A stretch of 64,000 nt of DNA from Lachancea dasiensis (lineage: Eukaryota > Ascomycota > Saccharomycetes > Saccharomycetales > Saccharomycetaceae), in the NCBI GenBank assembly GCA_900074725.1, contig LT598454.1:626854-690853 (forward strand), in the 5' to 3' direction. This document shows, piece by piece, positions 9,546 to 20,232 of the stretch (position 1 is its first letter; each line of letters opens with the position of its first letter). The translations under genes were made by a program, and so were the position numbers. The notes under the pieces were generated by a model, which did not search any database, had not been told where the DNA came from, and saw nothing but the letters and a program-made list of their open reading frames with translations.

Positions 9546-12506
9546 CTATTGCAGAACGTCGCTAAAGTCGATGACTGAACCGGCAGATCCGCCAATTATT
9601 TGCTCCAAATCAGCCAATGCGCTCTCGCTGAACAAGCCACTTTTAGTGAAACGCAAGTTTTCGGCCGCTGCTTCCACCACGCTTTGACGTCTCCTCCAAG
9701 CAGCACCGGTAGTCATGTGTTTCTCATCCATCATGTCTACATTAACAGGCGCAGTTAAAGAAGCCAAAATACCAGCATCCTCTGTGTCCATGATGTCCAT
9801 GCCATCTCCGTCATGGGCAATTAGGTCACTGTCAGCGTGACTCAAGAGATTGTTGATATCGTCTAAATCCATACTCTCAAAGGAGTTTTTAGAAATTTCG
9901 GCATCATTCGCAGCGTCGGTCTTTGATAATTTCTCCAAACCTTTCACAGGGCGTTCGGATTTAGCCATGCTTGTGGACTCAGTTTCTTTCTCCACTTCAG
10001 GAGCCGTAACGTCAGCGATTCTTTCCTTCTCCAGGCGGTCCCGCTCTCTCCTCAATTTGAGAAGCTTCTTTTTCTTCTTGAGCTTCCGCCGTTCTTCGTT
10101 CTTCTTCTTTTGTAGTTCTTTCATTCTATCGATCTTACGTCTAGTCCGTTCGCTCCCAACGTAACCAATAGGAAACTTTCTAGCCGAAATTACTGGAAGC
10201 ATGTAGTCTTCCTCATGGCTAATATCAACACCTTTATTTCTGAACGCAGAAAGAGGTACCTTAGGTTTGTCATACCATTCGCTTGCAGCACCATTCTCGT
10301 TGGCAGTATTCGGTGTTCCATCCTCATCGTCCAATTCGCTCATATTCAAAAGCTCGTTGAGAGTCAACTCTTCCTTCTCGCCTAAGCCACTCAAGTCGCT
10401 AGGTGATAGCTGCTGCTGCAGAACGTGAGCTTGAGCTTGTTCTTCCAACAATTGCTGTTCTTGCAAGGAGGGGTACAACGACTTCGTAGATAGCCCATCG
10501 ATAATGCTAAAAGGTTTATTATCCGTTTCCCAAGTTCCAAGTTTGGGAGGTTTAAGTCCAACAACATTAGCGCTGACCACTTCCTTGGCCTTCGAGCCAA
10601 TATTTCTGTTTCGTGTATTTGGCGGTGGCAGCGTTTCATCTTCGTCGGTGGACTCACCATCAATGTAAATCACGGTTTCGACATAATCTTTGTCTCCAGG
10701 ACCCGCTGCCATACTCGCCTCCTGTTTGTTAAGCTCCTTGCTACCATCCTTGGGCTCTTCACCCTCAGAACTTTCGTATTGAAAATAAAAGGAGTCTGGG
10801 TCGAGGTCATCGATATCAATGAATACATTCGACAAACTAACATCATCATCGTCGTCGTCGTCATCATCATCGTCATCATCATCCTTCGCACCGTTGGTGG
10901 ATGCACCCAAGCTTTCTTCGTCTGTGGGCATGTGTGCGATATCGAGTAATATATTCTCGTACTCTTCGTCAGACGAATAATCGGTATCGGAAGCAGCAGC
11001 TGAACCCAACAGGCGTAGAGAAGAGTCCAAACCGTTGACCTTATCTGGTTCTTCGTCACTTCGAAAGTAGACGCCGAAGAGATACTCGTCATTGTCCAAG
11101 TCTGTAGCGGCTGAATTTTGTTTACGCGCTCTGACCAGCTTCTTTGCGAGCTTACGACGGCGCAAAAGCTCTTCCCGTTCCAATCTTTTCGTCTGCTTCT
11201 TGTCCTGATTCTTTCTCTTCTCATCATCCAGGATGAGAGGCAACGAAGTACTCAGCGAAAGAGGTTGATCACTACCGGCGCAATAATATAGGTTTGCAAA
11301 CTTGGGATCTTCGTAGAAAGGCTCATCGAAGTCACTCATGATTTCCTCTTCATCATCCTCATTGTACCCGTCATATGCGTGAATACTGAACTTGGTGGCC
11401 TTTCCATCCTGTGCCGCTTCGACCTCAACCGGGTCTTGTCCTTCTTCGTGTATACTTCCATCAAATGATAGCTCGTCGTCCTTCTCCAGTTCCATGACAA
11501 TATGATTCTCTTCCTCATCTAGCATGGGAACATCGTCATCACCAGTGTCTAGGCCATTATCAAGACCGATGATATCTTCATCGTCATGTTGGATAGTTTT
11601 CAGATATGCATCTTGATCTATTTCATATTCAGACTCCTCGCTTTCAGATATTTGTGGGACGTTCAATCTGTCTACTGCCACTGTCTTTACAGCTGGACTC
11701 TTGTTAGCTGAGCTTCGTGCATCATTCACCTCCTCACCCAGATCTTCGTCACTGCCGGGATCTCGTGGGGCTTCCCCAAACCGTATTCCATCGTCGTTTT
11801 TGAAAGTAAAAGCCATGGCATCTTCGTCGGGGCTTTCCTCCTTTGGCTCTTCTTGACTTCTCTGAACACTTTTGCCAATTTTCTTGGGGTCTCTGAGTCC
11901 AACGTCACTTTTCTTAGGCGACTTGCCTCCTCCTCGTTTTAAAGCGCCCATGGCCTGCATGGCCCTTTTCTTTCTCTCCAAGCTCAGCTTGACAAAATCT
12001 ACATCGTCGTCATCTGAACTGGACGCCGAGCTGGAACCACTATTTCCACCTCCATTCGGACCATCGTCATCATCTATTTCGTCCTCATCCTCGTTGTCGT
12101 TATCATCGTCATCGCCACTGCTGCCTCCGTCACTGCTGTTTTCCATGGCACCTGCATTTGCAGAGGAAGATGTGGAGGCTGAAGATAGCGCACTGTCTGA
12201 GTCAATAGCGTTTTCCGGTATCAGTTTTCCGGTCTTGCCCTTCTCATTACTCACACCGCGCTTGGATTTCTTACTCATTTTAGGGTTTTTGAAACTGGCC
12301 TTGCGGCCACTCTCCAAATCCGACAACGCACTCAACGAAGAGTCTGACGAGTAGATCAAACTGAACCTCCGCGGCCTCGCATGCAAATGTGCACCTGACA
12401 GCACTGGTATCGACTTCCCACTCGCATTACGATTTTTGATATGCTTCAAATTTGACGGCTGTTTGCCTGCAACGGCTCCCGTCTTCTTGGGGCTCTTCCC
12501 AGCCAT
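9546..12506 (-). CDS. IFH1: Ribosomal-protein gene coactivator Ifh1
   Basis: A 986-residue, highly acidic nuclear protein (S. cerevisiae Ifh1 1085 aa). The N-terminus has the ARPRRFSLIYSSDSSLSALS segment followed by Ser and Asp/Glu tracts, including a pure Asp run near residues 539-551. The forkhead-binding (FHB) domain is clear at about 605-690 (VIYIDGESTDEDETLPPPN, then KLGTWETDNKPFSIIDGL). A basic region (about 790-850) and a C-terminal helix follow. Ifh1 binds the FHA domain of Fhl1 at ribosomal-protein promoters and couples TORC1 to ribosome synthesis. In S. cerevisiae its WGD paralogue CRF1 (YDR223W) lies beside HTB1-HTA1. Here a single IFH1/CRF1 gene shares a region with an H2A/H2B pair, as expected before duplication. 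Confidence 0.95.
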   Translation of the reverse strand: MAGKSPKKTGAVAGKQPSNLKHIKNRNASGKSIPVLSGAHLHARPRRFSLIYSSDSSLSALSDLESGRKASFKNPKMSKKSKRGVSNEKGKTGKLIPENAIDSDSALSSASTSSSANAGAMENSSDGGSSGDDDDNDNEDEDEIDDDDGPNGGGNSGSSSASSSDDDDVDFVKLSLERKKRAMQAMGALKRGGGKSPKKSDVGLRDPKKIGKSVQRSQEEPKEESPDEDAMAFTFKNDDGIRFGEAPRDPGSDEDLGEEVNDARSSANKSPAVKTVAVDRLNVPQISESEESEYEIDQDAYLKTIQHDDEDIIGLDNGLDTGDDDVPMLDEEENHIVMELEKDDELSFDGSIHEEGQDPVEVEAAQDGKATKFSIHAYDGYNEDDEEEIMSDFDEPFYEDPKFANLYYCAGSDQPLSLSTSLPLILDDEKRKNQDKKQTKRLEREELLRRRKLAKKLVRARKQNSAATDLDNDEYLFGVYFRSDEEPDKVNGLDSSLRLLGSAAASDTDYSSDEEYENILLDIAHMPTDEESLGASTNGAKDDDDDDDDDDDDDDVSLSNVFIDIDDLDPDSFYFQYESSEGEEPKDGSKELNKQEASMAAGPGDKDYVETVIYIDGESTDEDETLPPPNTRNRNIGSKAKEVVSANVVGLKPPKLGTWETDNKPFSIIDGLSTKSLYPSLQEQQLLEEQAQAHVLQQQLSPSDLSGLGEKEELTLNELLNMSELDDEDGTPNTANENGAASEWYDKPKVPLSAFRNKGVDISHEEDYMLPVISARKFPIGYVGSERTRRKIDRMKELQKKKNEERRKLKKKKKLLKLRRERDRLEKERIADVTAPEVEKETESTSMAKSERPVKGLEKLSKTDAANDAEISKNSFESMDLDDINNLLSHADSDLIAHDGDGMDIMDTEDAGILASLTAPVNVDMMDEKHMTTGAAWRRRQSVVEAAAENLRFTKSGLFSESALADLEQIIGGSAGSVIDFSDVLQ

Positions 12507-13927
12507 TCTTTTCTCACCAATCTCGCCCTAGAATCTACCACCACTGTGCTTTCAACTCCAAACTTGGATCTTGTACTAAAAACAGGCGGCTACCTGGTTC
12601 CACAAGTATTGTATATGTGGAGGAGCTAACTGTTTCTGCTCCTATAATAACCTGATTTATCGCCGGAAAAAAGCTCCAAAAAATTCTCTAAAACCTTGGA
12701 AAGTTTCCCTACCGAATTAAGTATGTTCAAAGTATCGAAATGCTTCACAAGTACCTCTTTCAGTGGTTCAAAATAGGGCCCTTGACTTTTAAAATTTTTG
12801 CAGGACTTCATCTTATATTTCATTCTCATCTCGAATTTTTCTTTTCGGAAAAAGTCACCGAGGATCCTGCTGATCCATGGAAGAGCTCATCGCATGAACT
12901 TTAAGGTGAACAAAAAACTTAGGCGTGGCATATATGAAGAATTATAAAATGGGATTTATAGACGAATGCTGTCCGTGAAACCTAAACCGACAATTAGATG
13001 ACCTTGTTTTATTTATTTTTTTGAGCTGTTGTGTGTTTTTCTCTTGTAAAACCGTCAACAATCATGGTGAGAGTCTTGGCAAGAAATATTGCATTGTAAT
13101 GGGTGGAAGGCAGATGCTGGGGACAAGAACAAGCCATCGTAAAAGCGCTTGGAGTCACCGATCATGCCTTGTAGGGCACCAATTGATGTAGTAGACGTGA
13201 CATTTAGGTGTATGCGATTGTCCTGGGCAGCCTACTAAGCTACTGAGAAAAAGCCTGTACCGATGTCCCGCGGTACAAGAATGTGCCGCGAGATCTTAGG
13301 AGAGTTACCGATAGGATAGCTAGATCACCAGAATGTATACTAAAAGTGTCGTCAAATCTGTCGACAAGTAAGATGGTCAAAAAGTAGCCCTCTTGTGACT
13401 TCAAGTCTTGTATAGATACAATGCCATTTACTACATCGTCATAGCACATAGCTGGAAGTCACAGCCTCTGAGAAAAATGGCTGAAATTGTTTATGAAAGT
13501 TCGCCAAGTATTTCCTTCCTGCACGGCGTAAGCCTGAGTTTCGGGTGGATTGTGTTGTGAATGCGACCTAGTAAGCTGGATCGCAACAGTTGGATGACCC
13601 GGACTAAACAAGGCCAGGGACGGTCAAGTAATGCGTCTACACCTCTACCGTGGTGTTGGCCTTTGAGGCTTCAGAAACATAATTACCCGAGCTTTCTGTG
13701 AAACGATCTCGTTTTGACCGGCAGTTTGCAGCTTAAGGTAGAAAAACTGGACCACAATGTGTATCGGTGCTCACTAGCTGCGCAAGCGTTAATGGAACTG
13801 AACGATGCTTTTGCTACTACTGACTTCTACTATAATCGGAAAGGCCAATGTGTCAAATCTCTCAATAGTCTCTCTATATTGAAGCATCCACTCTAAGAGA
13901 GTTTTGTGTCATGTCTGGACACGTAAC
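12507..13927. other. 1.4 kb gap where a YDR222W/YLR225C gene might be expected
   Basis: This contains the IFH1 promoter (left part) and the 3' flank of GTB1. In S. cerevisiae the paralogues YDR222W and YLR225C sit between CRF1/IFH1 and the following gene, but no long ORF is present here. The best small frame is 13240-13449 on the minus strand (69 codons from an ATG, with a plausible mixed composition); another is 13714-13896. They could be chance or remnants. No RNA gene was recognised. Confidence 0.4.
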
Positions 13928-15916
13928 TTATAGCCAATGTGGGGGTATAAATCTAAAATTGGGATTGCAACCCAAGGGTCCGCTGATATCGAATGTGTAA
14001 TGGCACCTGGTAGGTTCCTGTACACTGTGAATCTTAAATTCTTGGGCACATCGGAGATATATTTGTGCAGATCTTGCAGGTCCGTTCCAACATTTGTCTC
14101 CGTGTGAATACTGCAAAATCAATCCACTATCCTTCTCTGGCAGATTACCCATACGGAGCTCGAAACGTAAATCAGCCAAGTCGCTCTCCAGATGTGTAAT
14201 CAAGTCTGAGTCTGAGTACTCTAGCCTCAAGTCATTCGTGTAGCGATCGAAAGCTGATTTCTGGTCGTATCCGTGGGTGTCAAATCGACCAATTACAACT
14301 TGGTTTCCTCCTGGCTTGTCCTCTTTTTGGATAACAGTTCCACTTTCGGGACTAAGAGAAATTTGGTAGACGTAATTGTCCACTTTCTGTTGTATGCTGT
14401 CAGGTGCAAGCTTTGCCAAAAGTTTATTCATATTTTGATGAAGAAGATCAGATGTAGCAGGGTCCTCTGCACCGAGACGTGATTGTTCTGTGATGTCTTT
14501 AAGACTTGCGGTTTTCCCCCTATATTCTCTTCTCAATGCAGCACATTTCTGCTCCAAAACCATGATTTTGGATTTGACGGCCGACAGACTCGACTTTCGA
14601 ATGCCAAATGTATCGTACAGGTTACGTAGCAAACCATTGAAGCTAGTGGCGAATGTCTTTTTCCCCTCCCATGACGGATTGAGTAGTTGGCGCGCGGCCG
14701 CTTGTACCAAAGTTTCCAAATTCTCTATCTTCTCAAGATTCTCCTTTGAAACTTGGAGAGGCTCTGAAATCCTGGCATTTTTCGCTAAAAAGTCTCTGTA
14801 CGTTGTAACCGCACTTTTCACTCCAGAATCCTGAAAATTGACGTTGTGGTTAGCGGATATATCATCCATAATTGCAGTCAGAGCCTGAAGGGTGTCAACC
14901 ATGGACTCACAATATTTGAGTTTGATGTCTACCAAGGTTCTCGCCATTCCAAACTTCCCTTGTATGGCTTCAGGTGGTAAATGAGTCGATCCTTTCAAAA
15001 ACATTTCAGGAAGTTCCTCATTTATGTAGGTTATTATCTGCTCCCTTTGAGTGCGATCTAAATTGGCGCTTACGCTACTATCTTTTTTGTGGCTTTGCAT
15101 GAAATGATCGAACCTTTGCATGTTGCGATTCACCACATCGTCGTTAAGATTAGGGTTGTAGGTATCTTTGAGCGTATCCAATATCTTAATGAGCTGCTGG
15201 TATGCAGTCGAAAGGTATTCTGCTTGGCTAAAAATGTCGTGTATTGTATTTGTGATACTTGAGATATCAAGCTGCTCTAACCGAAGCATAAGTGGGTTTT
15301 CCTGTTGTAGTTTGTCATGGTAACTTTCCTTGGTGGCAGCCAGTTCTGCAACGCAAGCTTTGTGGTTCCGTGTGGCGATGTCAGCTTCAACCTCTAGCTT
15401 TTCCACAGCTGACCGTTGGTTGACTGTATTATCTTTGTTTGAATCTAAGCCGTGTCGACGTTCAAGCTTACGAAGGGCTGTAACGCCATTTTCGTAACCC
15501 TCCAACTCTCTTTTAACTAATGTGTTAAATTGGTCGTGCAGTTGAGAACAGGTAAACGGAGCAGCTGTTGCGCCATTTGGCTCGTCAGAGCAGTCACAGC
15601 AGTCGCACACCCCATCACCGACTTTGAACCCTGCCACGTACCTCGGAGCAAAGCCGTCATTTTGACAATAAAATCTAGACAGTTCCCCGCATGCGCCAGT
15701 GCCAGGCTCATCCGAACCATCAGGACAATCGCAGTAGTCGTCGTTGATCTGCGAGTAACTCAAAACTATCGATGGGTCGCTCAAACAGGCCCATTTGGTA
15801 GAATCGGATTCCAAAGGTTTATACAAATGCTGCAGGTCCTCTTCAACACCCCTGATAGAACCCGCCGCCGCCTGAAGTGCATAAAACACCAATTGGTAGC
15901 TCAATGTACCCAACAT
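13928..15916 (-). CDS. GTB1: Glucosidase II beta subunit Gtb1
   Basis: An ER-lumen regulatory subunit of glucosidase II, which trims glucose from N-glycans with the catalytic subunit Rot2. I chose ATG 15916 because it begins directly with a hydrophobic signal peptide (LGTLSYQLVFYALQAAAG); ATG 15976 would add 20 mostly polar residues and remains possible. The N-terminal PRKCSH part has paired Cys/Asp-rich LDLa-like modules (DDYCDCPDGSDEPGTGAC and GDGVCDCCDCSDEPNG). The middle is coiled-coil-rich and the C-terminus carries the mannose-6-phosphate receptor homology domain (KCWNGPARSAQIYLRC, CHYTFDISGPLGC). There is no HDEL, so retention would depend on the alpha subunit. Length is about 662 aa against 702 in S. 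cerevisiae. It matches YDR221W in synteny. Confidence 0.92.
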   Translation of the reverse strand: MLGTLSYQLVFYALQAAAGSIRGVEEDLQHLYKPLESDSTKWACLSDPSIVLSYSQINDDYCDCPDGSDEPGTGACGELSRFYCQNDGFAPRYVAGFKVGDGVCDCCDCSDEPNGATAAPFTCSQLHDQFNTLVKRELEGYENGVTALRKLERRHGLDSNKDNTVNQRSAVEKLEVEADIATRNHKACVAELAATKESYHDKLQQENPLMLRLEQLDISSITNTIHDIFSQAEYLSTAYQQLIKILDTLKDTYNPNLNDDVVNRNMQRFDHFMQSHKKDSSVSANLDRTQREQIITYINEELPEMFLKGSTHLPPEAIQGKFGMARTLVDIKLKYCESMVDTLQALTAIMDDISANHNVNFQDSGVKSAVTTYRDFLAKNARISEPLQVSKENLEKIENLETLVQAAARQLLNPSWEGKKTFATSFNGLLRNLYDTFGIRKSSLSAVKSKIMVLEQKCAALRREYRGKTASLKDITEQSRLGAEDPATSDLLHQNMNKLLAKLAPDSIQQKVDNYVYQISLSPESGTVIQKEDKPGGNQVVIGRFDTHGYDQKSAFDRYTNDLRLEYSDSDLITHLESDLADLRFELRMGNLPEKDSGLILQYSHGDKCWNGPARSAQIYLRCAQEFKIHSVQEPTRCHYTFDISGPLGCNPNFRFIPPHWL

Positions 15917-15976
15917 CGACGCAATAGAGTTGAAATGAGTCGATAGTCTGAACCTTCTTAGAGCTCCTAACTGCAT

Positions 15977-16858
15977 GTTGTAATTTCAGCGAAAAGTGAT
16001 GATGGGTACTCGTACTCAACTAAGCCAAGGGCGGCTAACCATATTCTAGCTAAGTTTAGGACAACCAGGTCAAGTTAAAAGGGTTTAGCCAAGCACAATC
16101 TGGCGTTGATGATGTGTTCCTTGAAGCTACCATGTAACTACTAAAAGCCATGATAATTGCCTCTTTATCGAATATCTGACGGTCCTGACAGGCTCGGCAC
16201 ATGTCAATATCAAGAGTCGAGCCTCTCAGTTTACAAACACAAGAAGCAAGATAACACATAATGGCTTAAACAGTGGTGCTGCACTATACTTATCGCATCG
16301 CCGTGGCAAGAGAGTGCTTCTTACATGGGCCATATGAGAGAGAAGGTGGGTCAGCGAAACAAGAGAACATTGGAGGTTTAGCACGACTCGCAGATATACT
16401 TTTAAACTCAAAATGCATTTAAATAGCCTGCTGCTCCCTGCCACAGCAGTCCCCTCAGGGAAGTCCTCGATCAATAGACGCAAACGACTTAAGTTAGGCC
16501 CTCAATACAATCTTCTGAAGGGAGGCAAAAATTTTGAAAACCGACAGGGTATAGGGCACACTAGAGATTCTCTGCAGCTGGTTATTTGGCTGGTGGTGGG
16601 TTGGACGTTTTCCGGTACTGATGTTTCGTCTTAATGATGATGAGCATTAGCTGAATGTCAGTTTTTCTTAATCGGGTATCCCAAAACATTGGAAAAATTG
16701 CACTATCAACGATGATCTCGAAATTGATACTGATCTCAAAGAAGTGGACTTCATCGGTAGCAGCCAGCACTCCAGCAAGCTCAGAAGTGTGAAATTAGAG
16801 AGTAAGTGGATCTCCTTTAGATCGCCGCATCTCCTAAGCGAGCCTTATCGTGGGAGAA
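15977..16858. other. Divergent promoter region GTB1/MFB1
   Basis: About 0.9 kb between divergent genes. Small overlapping frames (16056-16259, 16226-16483, 16413-16634) have no recognisable content. No RNA gene or repeat was seen. Confidence 0.5.
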
Positions 16859-18214
16859 ATGTCACAAAGTGAAAAGAGGTCCTTGGCAGATCTGCCATTG
16901 GACGTCCTCATGGATATCTTATTCTTTCTTCCTTTCCAAGACCTGGAAAATGTTGGGAAAACATGCAGAACATTGCGGATACTGAGCAACGAGAGCGTGA
17001 CATACCGGCGTACTTTAACGGCTCCAAATGACGCCAATAGATGGACCAGGCGATTGTTGATGGATTTCTTGCAGGTCGTGAATGAAAAGAGGCAGTTGCT
17101 GGAGTATATTGATGCGAAGGAAATTTCCATCGTCGCTGCTGTTAGTGAGGTACAGATGAGGTTTGAGCTGGGCTCGCAAGTACCGTTGCTCACGTACCAA
17201 CACGGGCGAGCTTTACAAGATCTATCGGAGGCGAACCAGCGCGCAAATGCTGACAGTACTGCGAAAGGTTCCTCGGCCAAGGATGACTTAGCCAAAGATG
17301 ACTCACTCGTCTATCCCAGAACGCAGAGCTCGTCAACCTTGCCGAAAAGCAGTGCACACCATGATAGGGAGGGATTGGCGTACCTAAAAATCTTGCAAGG
17401 CTTTCATCGAATCGCAACAAACAGCCATAAACTACTGAAAAAGCGACACGGGCGCAAGGTTGGAACACCATCATCACCACTATCGTCATCTTCGTTGGCT
17501 CTCTCTCAAAACGGTGGCAGGCCGCATACCCCCAACAAGAAAGGGCACTTGAACGTCGCCCTTACACCTATAGAGTTTCAAAATTATGCCTCAAGTGCGA
17601 GGAGTACCTCCGAAACGGAAAAAGGTGATAGCGGCTCACCTGATTCCCTGCAACGTTCACGTTCTCCAAGCTCCATTTTCTCCGACGTGCCAAAGCTATC
17701 AGACTTAAGTTGGTCTTATTCTGATGACCTCAAGGATTTGGAAGCCAATAATACAGACTCGGGAAGTGATAACAGCACTGACTCGAGCTCCTCAGTTAAG
17801 TACCTAAAGGAATTACAACGGTCAACCAAAGTGAGTGACAAGAAGGATTTATTTGAACGACTCAGTACGCGGTTGCAAAAATCAAACGAGACCCTACCGA
17901 TGAAAAATGATCTTGGGTTGGAAGACTCTTCTTTTATTATGCGGCCAGCAACTAGCAGCGGAAATTTGTCACAGAGGTCTCTTGAAGACTTCGGTTCTTG
18001 TATTTCTCCGAGTTTGCATCCTCCCCTTGAACATTCTAGAAGCTCACAGGGATACCTTTCTCGATATAAGGAGCATGTAGCGGTGGGTGGTAATAGCACG
18101 TCTAGCGCAACCCGAGCAAAGTCTCATCAACGCGGACTAAACGCCACTCCTCATCGACGAACCCTAGTGGCCAAGATTACGGACAATAACCGGATATGCT
18201 ACGAATCACTTTAA
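16859..18214 (+). CDS. MFB1: F-box protein, Mfb1-like
   Basis: A 451-residue protein starting at ATG 16859 (MSQSEKRSLADLP); the frame is open slightly upstream only through a GTG. Residues about 7-50 are an F-box (SLADLPLDVLMDILFFLPFQDLENVGKTCRTLRILS), the Skp1-binding motif. The rest is Ser-rich and apparently disordered, with several basic patches. In S. cerevisiae the F-box protein Mfb1 (YDR219C, 465 aa) is attached to mitochondria and affects their morphology and inheritance. The neighbours GTB1 (YDR221W) and RAD9 (YDR217C) support MFB1. UCC1 (YLR224W), another F-box gene from the sister region, is the alternative. Confidence 0.78.
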   Translation: MSQSEKRSLADLPLDVLMDILFFLPFQDLENVGKTCRTLRILSNESVTYRRTLTAPNDANRWTRRLLMDFLQVVNEKRQLLEYIDAKEISIVAAVSEVQMRFELGSQVPLLTYQHGRALQDLSEANQRANADSTAKGSSAKDDLAKDDSLVYPRTQSSSTLPKSSAHHDREGLAYLKILQGFHRIATNSHKLLKKRHGRKVGTPSSPLSSSSLALSQNGGRPHTPNKKGHLNVALTPIEFQNYASSARSTSETEKGDSGSPDSLQRSRSPSSIFSDVPKLSDLSWSYSDDLKDLEANNTDSGSDNSTDSSSSVKYLKELQRSTKVSDKKDLFERLSTRLQKSNETLPMKNDLGLEDSSFIMRPATSSGNLSQRSLEDFGSCISPSLHPPLEHSRSSQGYLSRYKEHVAVGGNSTSSATRAKSHQRGLNATPHRRTLVAKITDNNRICYESL

Positions 18215-19025
18215 CGACACTCATGAATATAATCTAAATATAATAAACGAACGGAACGATCTTATATGAACTTCAAGACCATTTCAGAGAAACTTCCTAT
18301 GAAACCCAAACCAATATCCATGAAGGCAGACCATCGCACGTATGAGTAGCGGAACGCGATTAAGTCGAGTCTCAGGTTTAAGAATAACAAATATGCTCTA
18401 TAAAATTTCCATTCCAATCTATGATCTGGGCTGATCTACTTGTAACCTACTATACCAGTGTGCTGGAATTTACTACAAAATGAAAGACGCACACTTCTCG
18501 TTCTAGAAAACCCCCCAGACAGGTTTAAAGTTTGTGGATCGAAGTAGATAATCGTCTAGAATTTCCATAAAAATATTTCAATCTGACGCCGAGATATTTG
18601 ACCTTACTAAATTCAAATCAGCGCAGTCTCTAGAAAGCCAAGTCCCCTCGAATACATTAACAAAAAAATACAACTGTCATCATCCATAGTTTCATAAAAA
18701 TATCAATACCAATACCAATGGGGCTCACCAAAGAACTAAATATTTTTGTTGGACTTCATTGCGTAGCCGTATTTGTCAATTTAAGGTAATCAATCCAAGA
18801 CAAAATAGATCGAGTCATACACGAATAGAGTGCCAGTACCGCTAAAACTACCTACATAAGCTGTAGCATAGGTGGAGTTAATGATCTACCATGGAAAGGT
18901 AAACCAAATCGTAAACAGTGATAATTAAACTAGTTCTTTTTTGGATGGGTTAGAACATATCGAACTAGTGATGACACCAAAAGGCAGGTTGTTCGACCGC
19001 TTTAATTGAATTCGACAGCGGAAAT
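18215..19025. other. Intergenic: MFB1 3' flank and BUR2 promoter
   Basis: An AT-rich 811 bp. The right part is the BUR2 promoter. No tRNA, snoRNA, LTR or centromere elements were recognised. Confidence 0.5.
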
Positions 19026-20174
19026 ATGTCACAAATAGCAGCAAAATCCCCCGCTACAACGTTGGAGGGGTTCAATGCTCGCATACTATGGCCTGACATG
19101 ATTAAAACACCTGAAAATAAATGGGTGTATTCCTGCAAGCAAATCGTGGACAGGTTGGGCAGCGATCCTCAGGCAGCCGCAGAATTAAAGAGGCGCATGG
19201 AGAAATGTCTCATGTATTTTTATGTGATGAAAAAACAATTGAAACTTTTTGACCACACATACACTGCTGCATGCATTCTCTTCTTCAGATATTGGTTTGT
19301 ATACGGCTTGCCGCCAGTTCTGAACGAGTGTATTCATTTGTCACAGGCCCTGCTGGTCACGGCATGCAAAACTGTTGAGAACAACAGACCGATAGATGCT
19401 TATGTGAAAGGTACCTGCGAGTTTATTTTGAAAGATGCTCCTTCTCGTGCCAGGCAAAATGCGGAAAAATTGCGATGGGAGCTACGAGACAAGTTAGTCG
19501 CATATGAAAGACAAATTTTATGCCAAATGGGATTCGACCTGAATTTGCACAACCCCAAGGAGCTTATAGAGGAAATATTCAGTGGATTCTTTCGCTACAA
19601 CAGAGACCATAATATGAGTGAGCAGTTCACAAAAGTCTTGCCAAAGTTAATCCAAGATGCGCGCAACTTCATAATTCAGGCTGGAACGCAGCCAGTGTCC
19701 TTGCTGTGCGATGGCTTTACCTTTACTGCGCTAGCCTTGGTGTTTAGCGGATTGAAATTCAAAAAAAGTGTTGATTCAAACTTCAAGTTTCCCAAAAACT
19801 TCTTTTCAGAGCGTTTCCCCTTCCCTGTAACCCCCCTATTATTCGTAGAGCTCCTAACGGATTACAGGGTATTAGAAGAGAACTTTTTTGATCTCAAGAG
19901 CAATAAGGGCGCAGAGCTTGAGGTTTCCATTGAAGAGATGCGCTCCCTCTTAGAAGAGGACGAAAATGCGGCGAAGCTTTCAGAAGAAACTTATTGCGTA
20001 TTCCCTTACGAACAGATGAAAGATGGTGTAGTCAAAGAGGAACTTTTGAAGAGCATCGAGAGTCGTATTCATGACTTGACAGAGAAAATAAAAGCCGCTG
20101 GCGAGACCAACGACAAGAGGGCAGTTAGAAATGAAGACTCACCAGAACCTGCTGAAAAGAAACGAAAACTGTAG
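19026..20174 (+). CDS. BUR2: Cyclin Bur2 (BUR kinase subunit)
   Basis: A 382-residue cyclin (S. cerevisiae 395 aa). The cyclin box covers about residues 55-160 ([29 protein letters not shown], then [25 protein letters not shown] and the helix ending [18 protein letters not shown]). A second cyclin-like fold follows up to about 260. The C-terminus ends in EPAEKKRKL, a likely nuclear localisation signal. Bur2 activates the CDK Bur1, a P-TEFb-like kinase that phosphorylates the Pol II CTD and Spt5 and promotes H2B ubiquitination. The convergent neighbour is ADY4, as for YLR226W-YLR227C. Confidence 0.92.
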   Translation: MSQIAAKSPATTLEGFNARILWPDMIKTPENKWVYSCKQIVDRLGSDPQAAAELKRRMEKCLMYFYVMKKQLKLFDHTYTAACILFFRYWFVYGLPPVLNECIHLSQALLVTACKTVENNRPIDAYVKGTCEFILKDAPSRARQNAEKLRWELRDKLVAYERQILCQMGFDLNLHNPKELIEEIFSGFFRYNRDHNMSEQFTKVLPKLIQDARNFIIQAGTQPVSLLCDGFTFTALALVFSGLKFKKSVDSNFKFPKNFFSERFPFPVTPLLFVELLTDYRVLEENFFDLKSNKGAELEVSIEEMRSLLEEDENAAKLSEETYCVFPYEQMKDGVVKEELLKSIESRIHDLTEKIKAAGETNDKRAVRNEDSPEPAEKKRKL

Positions 20175-20232
20175 ATATACCCGAAATTCCCCTTTAGACG
20201 GGCGATTCAGACAATGGCCAAATTATGTCTAA

